From CAVYTF01 sp963708205 (GTDB lineage Bacteria > Bacteroidota > Bacteroidia > Chitinophagales > Chitinophagaceae): a DNA stretch of 64,000 nt. Position 1 is the first letter of the stretch; every line of letters begins with the position of its first letter. The stretch covers positions 2,728,001 to 2,792,000 of the forward strand of contig OY970196.1 in assembly GCA_963708205.1 (NCBI GenBank). The letters are read 5' to 3'. A program made the position numbers and the translations under genes. Of this stretch, positions 59,301 through 64,000 are shown piece after piece. The notes below the pieces were generated by a model that did not search any database, had not been told where the DNA came from, and worked only from the letters and a program-made list of their open reading frames with translations.

Positions 59301-62300
59301 GGGGGATGTAAGTGAAGATATTTTGAAAGATGGAAGAAGGTTTTATGAAAATGGATTGAATGCGCCTGACCAGCCGAGTGCAGTTGATAGCACCAGCAGT
59401 GTTTGGGGAACTGTTCCTGTAAACCCTATTCAAATAACAAATGCTTTTAGTAATGATCCCGGCGACAGACCTTACCAGGATGTGGGTTTTGATGGTATGA
59501 ATGATCCAAGCGAACGCACGAAACAAAGCGCTTACCTTAATAGCATTGCAACAAATTTCGGTGCTGCATCTCCGGTTTATCAAAGAGCTTTTCAGGATCC
59601 GTCAAATGACGATTATGTTTGGTATCGCGATCCTTCCTATGATGCAGCAGGCACGGGCATTTTAGGACGATATAAAAATATAGATAACCCTGAAGGCAAT
59701 TCGCCTGTGGCATCCACTTCTTCTATTTATTCATCAGCAGAAACTTTATATCCTGATAATGAAGACCTTGATCATGACAATACATTAAATCAAACAGAAC
59801 AATATTATGAATATGAAGTTGATCTGAAACCGGGAATGAATGTTGGCACATCCCGTTATATCGTTCAAACACAAATCGTTCATCCTAAACTTGTTGATGG
59901 TGCGCAAACATCAGAAACCTGGTATCTATTCAGAGTGCCGATAACTGAGTATACTGCAAACATTGGCAATGTGCCCGACTTTAAATCAATCCGGTTTATG
60001 AGAATGTATATGACCGGTTTTGAAGATTCGGTAGTAATGCGTTTTGCAACATTAAATTTAGTAAGAAATGCATGGCGCACTTTTACTTACGAAGTAGACA
60101 CCACCGGTTCTTATACACCAATTTCTCCTGCAAGTAATACTACCTTAAATGTTTCAGCAGTAAATGTTGAAGAGAATAGCGGACGTTTGCCAATACCTTA
60201 TGTAATTCCGCCGGGCATTGAGCGCGTGCAGTTTTTAAGTAATAATGGAGTGAATTTATTGCAGAATGAACAATCAATGAGTTTGAAAATAAATAATCTC
60301 GCGGGGCAGGATGCGCGTGCAGTTTTCAAAACATTTAATCTTGATCTGAGACAATATGGAAGTTTATCAATGTTTATTCATGCGGAAGGTGCGGCTTCCA
60401 CACCAAGCATTCCTGATGGTCAGTTGGTTGCTGTTATAAGATTAGGGCAAGACTTTTTGAGTAACTATTACGAAATAAGAATTCCTTTGACGATGACTGC
60501 CTTCAACCCCGCAGCAACCGCAGATGAAATTTGGCCAACTGCAAATAATCTTGATTTTGAATTAAGCCAGTTAGTTTCATTAAAACTGCAAAGAAACGCA
60601 GCGGGTGCTTCATTAAGCAGTATTTATCGCCAAATTATCGGCAATAAAACTTTCTCGGTTTTGGGAAATCCAAATCTTGCGCAAGTGCAGGGAATTTTAA
60701 TTGCCATAGAAAATTCAAATCCAACAAATACAGTTCCGTTAAACACAGAAGTATGGTTAGATGAATTGCGATTATCTCAATTAAATGAACAAGGTGGTTA
60801 TGCCGCGCTCGGAAGAGTTGATATACAATTAGCTGATCTTGGTTCATTGTCTGTTTCTGCTAATACTTATACCTATGGTTTTGGATCAATCGATCAAAGT
60901 GTAAATGAACGAGCTAAAAATGATCTTGCTCAATTTGATGTAGCCGCTACTATTGATGCAGGTAAATTATTTCCGAAAGGAACACATTTCAGCATTCCTG
61001 TTTATGCAAGTATTAACCGTACTGTGCTTACGCCGCATTACGATCCGTACGATCAGGACGTTTTATATTCTTATAAATTAGCGACAGCGCCTTCGGCTGC
61101 GGCCAAAGATTCCATTATAAATACTGCGCTCGATCAAACAACAATTAAAACAATAAATTTTACCAATGTAAAATTTGCAGCACCATCTGCTAAACCCAAA
61201 CTATGGAGTCTCAGCAATTTTGATTTCAGTTATTCCTACACACAAATCGAACAATCGAATCCGCAAGTCATTGAAAATAATATTAAAAAATATACAGGAG
61301 GTTTTGGATATACTTTTAATGGAAATGAAAAATACCGCGAGCCTTTTAAGAAATTATTGATACGAAGAAAAAGTCATTGGCTTGATTTGGTAAAAGATTT
61401 CAATTTTAATTTCACACCTGCGCTGATTGGTTTTAGAACAGTGATAAACAGGCAACTTGGAATTTACATTCCGCGCATCGTTGACACTTATAATAATAAG
61501 GTTGAAACTGTTGATACCACTTACGATAAATATTTTACGTTCGATCGTTATTATAATTTAAGATGGGATTTTACACGAAGCCTTAATCTTGATTTTACCG
61601 CAACAAATTCATCTCGCATTGACGAGCCTTATGGTTTGTTGAACACGGCAGCAAAAAAAGACACCGTACTTGATAATTTTATTAAAGGTGGCAGAAATAC
61701 TTTATACCAGCAACAGGCAACGATAAGTTACAATGCACCTTTAAGCAAATTGCCTTTGACAGACTGGATAAACGCAAGATATAATTACACCACAACTTAT
61801 ACATGGATAGGTGCAAGTTTGTTGGCATTAAACTTTGGTAATACCATTGAAAACAGCCAGCAAAACGGATTAACAGGCGAGTTTGATTTTACAAAATTAT
61901 ATTCAAAATCCAAATTTTTAAATGCTGTAAATACGCCGCAAGCTGCACCAGAATTAACAGGCGGAGCAGCAGACAGTTTAAAAAACTTACCTTCAAAAAG
62001 CGAATTGATTCAAGGCTTAAAAGGAGCTGCAAAAACTGACTCGATAAGAAAATGGAGATTGGAAAAAAGAGATCTGCGAATTGCTGCGCAAAAAGAAAAT
62101 ATCAATCAGCCAACTTCAATGAATGGTTTGGAAAGAGTAGGTGGTCAACTGCTGACAATGGTAAAAAGAGCGTCCGTAAACTATAGTTCTACTTACAACA
62201 GCCGCATTCCCGGTTATATGGACAGCACTTCTTATTTGGGTGAAGATTTTAACAGCATGGAACCCGGACTTGATTATGTTTTTGGAAGGCAACCTGATAC

Positions 62301-63567
62301 TTCCTGGCTGAATGAAAAAGCTGCAAAAGGATTGATAACGCGCGATTCAACATTCAATTTATTTTATGAACAAAATCTCACTCAGCAGCTAACATTGAGT
62401 GCCCAATTAGTGCCAATAAAAGATTTTACAATTGATGTAAACCTGATGAAATCTTTTTCGAAAGATTACACTGAAGAATTTAAAGACACAACTGGAACAG
62501 GTAATTTTTTCGGGCATCTTAGTCCGCTTGCGAGTGGAGGTTTTAGTGTTTCGTATATTAGTTTTCAAACACTTTTTGAAAAATATAATCCGAACATTGT
62601 TTCTCAAACATTCGATAAATTTCAGGACAATCGTATTATTATCGCAAACAGGTTGGCTCAGTCAAACCCTTACTGGCAGGGACTTCCGCCAGGTGAGAAA
62701 TATGGATCAGATGGTTTTCCAACAGGTTATGGCCGTTATGCACAGGATGTTTTGATCCCTGCATTTATAGCAGCATACACCAACAAGAATCCTAATACTA
62801 TTTCCTTGATAAACGAAACGAATCCAAACATCAATTCCAATCCTTTCAGCGGCATAAAACCTTTGCCAAACTGGAAAATTACTTATACAGGATTAACCGG
62901 TATCCCATTTTTAGCATCTGCATTTTCAAGCATTACAATTACGCATGGTTATGATGCTACATTGAGCATGAACAGTTTTACCAGCAACTTACTTTACCGC
63001 GATCCGCTGCACCTTGCAACGCCCGGATTTATTGATCCGACATCAGGAAATTTTGTTCCATATTATCTTGTTCCAAACCTTACGATACAGGAAGAGTTTG
63101 CACCTTTATTTGGTATTGATGTTACAACCACTAATCAAACAAATCTTCAATTCTCTTATAAAAAAAGCAGGCAATTAAGTTTGAGTTTATTGACCTATCA
63201 ATTGAGTGAAGTGAACAGCACCGGATGGATGTTTGGCGGAAGTATCCGCAAGAAAGGAGTGAACCTGCCTTTTAAAATTCCTGGCTTTAAAAAAGTTGAT
63301 CCAAAAGGAAATGATCTGAATATTGGATTGAACTTTGGTGTACAAAATGATACGCAAAATAACAGCAACCTTGACCAGGCAAATGCATACAGTACTGGCG
63401 GACAAAAAGTAATAACCATTCAACCAAACATAGATTATGTTTTGAACAAGAGTGTTGATTTAAAGCTCTATTACAACGAACAAAAAATTATCCCATACAT
63501 TTCAACATCAGCACCTGTAACCAATGTTACAGCGGGTTTGGAGATCAGAATATCTTTGGGACAATAA
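56302..63567 (+). CDS. sprA: SprA, type IX secretion outer-membrane translocon
   Basis: 2421-residue outer-membrane protein that forms the giant beta-barrel pore of the type IX secretion system and is needed for gliding in flavobacteria. The N-terminus holds a signal peptide (RYCVFAVCVLISYSSFGQ). Characteristic SprA segments follow, including YPLEDRWGDPLSWPQNNPFYL, repeated VQIKPQGTVDITMGYQGQNI-like strands, LVYIDDFEGSTTDLDLRFPF near 815-835, and a barrel rich in aromatic strands ending IRISLGQ. The start is a TTG at 56302: an in-frame TAA lies at 56284, and no ATG or GTG lies before the signal peptide. Other T9SS genes are not in the window. Confidence 0.95.
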   Translation: MTFTKAILRYCVFAVCVLISYSSFGQQTRDSLHYPLEDRWGDPLSWPQNNPFYLTDTSFIKQDIEYDPLTNEYYINEKIGDTYYRKPTYLTFDEFWALEGEKQETDYFNERSETLDMLNRRVSRPPMQVYPTLFDRIFGVSPNGLKVQIKPQGTVDITMGYQGQNIDNPTLPENARKTGGFDFNENADLNVIANIGDKLKLPISYNTLANFDFQNQLKLDYEGKNDEIIKSIQAGNISFQTPSTLMPSVQSLFGLSTQLQFGKLYVTAALAEQRSQTQSLTLQGGGVTQSINLKMDSYDENRDFLLGQYFVKNYDTTMRNLPIVSTQVQILRMEVWVTNRTGVTTNAREITGFMDLGESQPYNPVNIPLNNTNSLPDNSANTLYSFLANDQNNRNPALVNSLMLAKGLTPVNDYEITYARKLDSTEYYLNPQVGFICLNQQLQPNDVLAVAYQYTYNGRVYQVGEFSEDVALDTATGYQGIQKVLFLKLLKATSARVNLPIWQLMMKNVYSLNVTGLQSANFNLNIFYQQPAGGQDIYLPVTAPNVSGKTLLSILNLDRLNNQNDPQPDGLWDFVDGFTVLSQQGKIIFPVLQPFGRDLDSLAFAGEPQAIKQQYIYYPLYDSIQAIAQTYANLDRFVVEGTVKGSSTSEISLGAFNIPQGSVTVSAGGQPLTENVDYVVDYNLGTIKILNQAILNSGVPVNVQFENNATYGVQQRSFLGLRLNYLASKKLSVGATLERLKELPFFTKVNYGEDPIDNTMYGVDISYNSDEPAITRLLNKLPFYNTTAPSHLTAYGEGAVLKPGHPPQIGSGAEGLVYIDDFEGSTTDLDLRFPFVSWALASTPSGNGLFPEANLNNNLAYGYNRAKFAWYNIEPTLQDPSNSDNPLRSNLTELSDPRVRAVYTNELFPQETTDITDALLTTFDLAYYPTDRGPYNYVSGTGDVTSAGKLTNPAQRWGGIMRSLDETDFETDNVQYLEFWVQDPFIKNPLSAGGKLYIDLGDVSEDILKDGRRFYENGLNAPDQPSAVDSTSSVWGTVPVNPIQITNAFSNDPGDRPYQDVGFDGMNDPSERTKQSAYLNSIATNFGAASPVYQRAFQDPSNDDYVWYRDPSYDAAGTGILGRYKNIDNPEGNSPVASTSSIYSSAETLYPDNEDLDHDNTLNQTEQYYEYEVDLKPGMNVGTSRYIVQTQIVHPKLVDGAQTSETWYLFRVPITEYTANIGNVPDFKSIRFMRMYMTGFEDSVVMRFATLNLVRNAWRTFTYEVDTTGSYTPISPASNTTLNVSAVNVEENSGRLPIPYVIPPGIERVQFLSNNGVNLLQNEQSMSLKINNLAGQDARAVFKTFNLDLRQYGSLSMFIHAEGAASTPSIPDGQLVAVIRLGQDFLSNYYEIRIPLTMTAFNPAATADEIWPTANNLDFELSQLVSLKLQRNAAGASLSSIYRQIIGNKTFSVLGNPNLAQVQGILIAIENSNPTNTVPLNTEVWLDELRLSQLNEQGGYAALGRVDIQLADLGSLSVSANTYTYGFGSIDQSVNERAKNDLAQFDVAATIDAGKLFPKGTHFSIPVYASINRTVLTPHYDPYDQDVLYSYKLATAPSAAAKDSIINTALDQTTIKTINFTNVKFAAPSAKPKLWSLSNFDFSYSYTQIEQSNPQVIENNIKKYTGGFGYTFNGNEKYREPFKKLLIRRKSHWLDLVKDFNFNFTPALIGFRTVINRQLGIYIPRIVDTYNNKVETVDTTYDKYFTFDRYYNLRWDFTRSLNLDFTATNSSRIDEPYGLLNTAAKKDTVLDNFIKGGRNTLYQQQATISYNAPLSKLPLTDWINARYNYTTTYTWIGASLLALNFGNTIENSQQNGLTGEFDFTKLYSKSKFLNAVNTPQAAPELTGGAADSLKNLPSKSELIQGLKGAAKTDSIRKWRLEKRDLRIAAQKENINQPTSMNGLERVGGQLLTMVKRASVNYSSTYNSRIPGYMDSTSYLGEDFNSMEPGLDYVFGRQPDTSWLNEKAAKGLITRDSTFNLFYEQNLTQQLTLSAQLVPIKDFTIDVNLMKSFSKDYTEEFKDTTGTGNFFGHLSPLASGGFSVSYISFQTLFEKYNPNIVSQTFDKFQDNRIIIANRLAQSNPYWQGLPPGEKYGSDGFPTGYGRYAQDVLIPAFIAAYTNKNPNTISLINETNPNINSNPFSGIKPLPNWKITYTGLTGIPFLASAFSSITITHGYDATLSMNSFTSNLLYRDPLHLATPGFIDPTSGNFVPYYLVPNLTIQEEFAPLFGIDVTTTNQTNLQFSYKKSRQLSLSLLTYQLSEVNSTGWMFGGSIRKKGVNLPFKIPGFKKVDPKGNDLNIGLNFGVQNDTQNNSNLDQANAYSTGGQKVITIQPNIDYVLNKSVDLKLYYNEQKIIPYISTSAPVTNVTAGLEIRISLGQ

Positions 63568-63575
63568 GAAAAAAA

Positions 63576-64000
63576 TCATTTACGCGGATACTCATTTAAC
63601 CATTGAGTTGAGTTACTTCTTACAACAGACATTGTCATTTTATAAAGTTCGTCCGTTAATTTCTCAAGGGATTTTTCGCTGACATTAAGTGAAGAAACCT
63701 TTGTTGAATAACCAAAGATTTGAAATCCCGGCTGCCACAATATTTCAGGACCTTCCGGTTTAAATTTTTGAAATGTAAAAACATAGCCGGCTTTATTATC
63801 TCCTTTACTTTTTATGTAATTCAAATACAAAATAAAATCTGCCTGCTCAGCTGAATTTACTAATTCTATGTTTTGATTTTTTTTCAGCATATTTTGTAAT
63901 GGATCAACTAAAAAAGATGGCATCGGAAGAAATATAAAAAAAGGCATTCTCTTTGGTGGGTTTAAATATTTATTTTCTGATGCTGAAATATTATTACAAA
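63576..64000 (-). CDS. Unknown protein, 5'-truncated by the window edge
   Basis: The frame has no stop up to the window edge (upstream codons read NISASENKYLNPPKR), so the Met at 63947 is probably internal. The visible 141 residues contain a segment of alternating strands (FILYLNYIKSK, GYVFTFQKF, WQPGFQIFGYST) and a helical end (LEKLTDELYKMTMSVV). A Cys just before NNIS near the edge could be a lipobox Cys, but the preceding sequence is missing. Family not recognised. It converges on sprA with 8 bp between the stops. Confidence 0.6.
   Translation of the reverse strand, partial: CNNISASENKYLNPPKRMPFFIFLPMPSFLVDPLQNMLKKNQNIELVNSAEQADFILYLNYIKSKGDNKAGYVFTFQKFKPEGPEILWQPGFQIFGYSTKVSSLNVSEKSLEKLTDELYKMTMSVVRSNSTQWLNEYPRK

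Overview
The window is AT-rich chromosomal DNA of a member of the Bacteroidota, most likely Chitinophagales/Chitinophagaceae-like. Evidence: Bacteroidota-type promoters (TTTG, about 19 bp, TAnnTTTG) in front of the rRNA operon, a complete SprA gliding/type IX secretion translocon gene, a DUF4476 protein, a short 84-residue AtpC, and 16S rRNA with the phylum's usual GATGATACGCGAGGAACC stretch. The genus cannot be fixed from sequence reading alone.

Layout. 1-4.1 kb: end of the ATP synthase operon (atpD partial, atpC), an Uup-like ABC-F ATPase and thioredoxin. 4.2-8.9 kb: a signalling cluster with a lone receiver protein, a GNAT/LuxI-fold-like putative acyltransferase, a 7TM-DISM histidine kinase and a receiver-kinase fusion. 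8.9-16.2 kb: housekeeping and envelope genes (Gfo/Idh oxidoreductase, NUDIX, M1 aminopeptidase, DUF4476, TruA, small outer-membrane-like protein). 16.3-21.7 kb: a complete rRNA operon 16S-tRNA-Ile-tRNA-Ala-23S-5S with tandem promoters, processing stems and a terminator. 21.8-36.2 kb: beta-helix lipoprotein, aldo/keto reductase, a frameshifted PfkB sugar kinase, a hybrid kinase that lacks its ATPase domain next to a sigma-54 activator, gatC, a LolD/MacB-type ATPase, cobalamin adenosyltransferase, carA, a Kir-type K+ channel, a SET-domain protein, and a tatA gene beside two ferritin-like proteins with twin-arginine leaders.

36.457-52.605 kb is a genomic island inserted in the 3' end of tRNA-Pro(TGG). 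It is bounded by a 15-bp direct repeat and carries a tyrosine integrase, paired TTGCTACCT repeats at both ends with identical 12-bp pitch, a Fic protein, an unrecognised 489-residue protein, an iteron-like repeat region, an excisionase-like HTH protein, and an HUH replication-initiator gene broken by one in-frame TAA. Its cargo is a tightly packed three-gene restriction-like operon (PLD-SNF2 helicase, Eco57I-class adenine methylase, RecF/SMC-like ATPase) followed by an antisense one-TM protein and a DUF4365-like putative nuclease. This cargo is the best candidate for an under-described system in the window.

52.6-64 kb returns to core genome: tRNA-Pro, a saccharopine/alanine-dehydrogenase-like enzyme, hscB, an esterase, ruvA, sprA and the end of a further gene on the minus strand.
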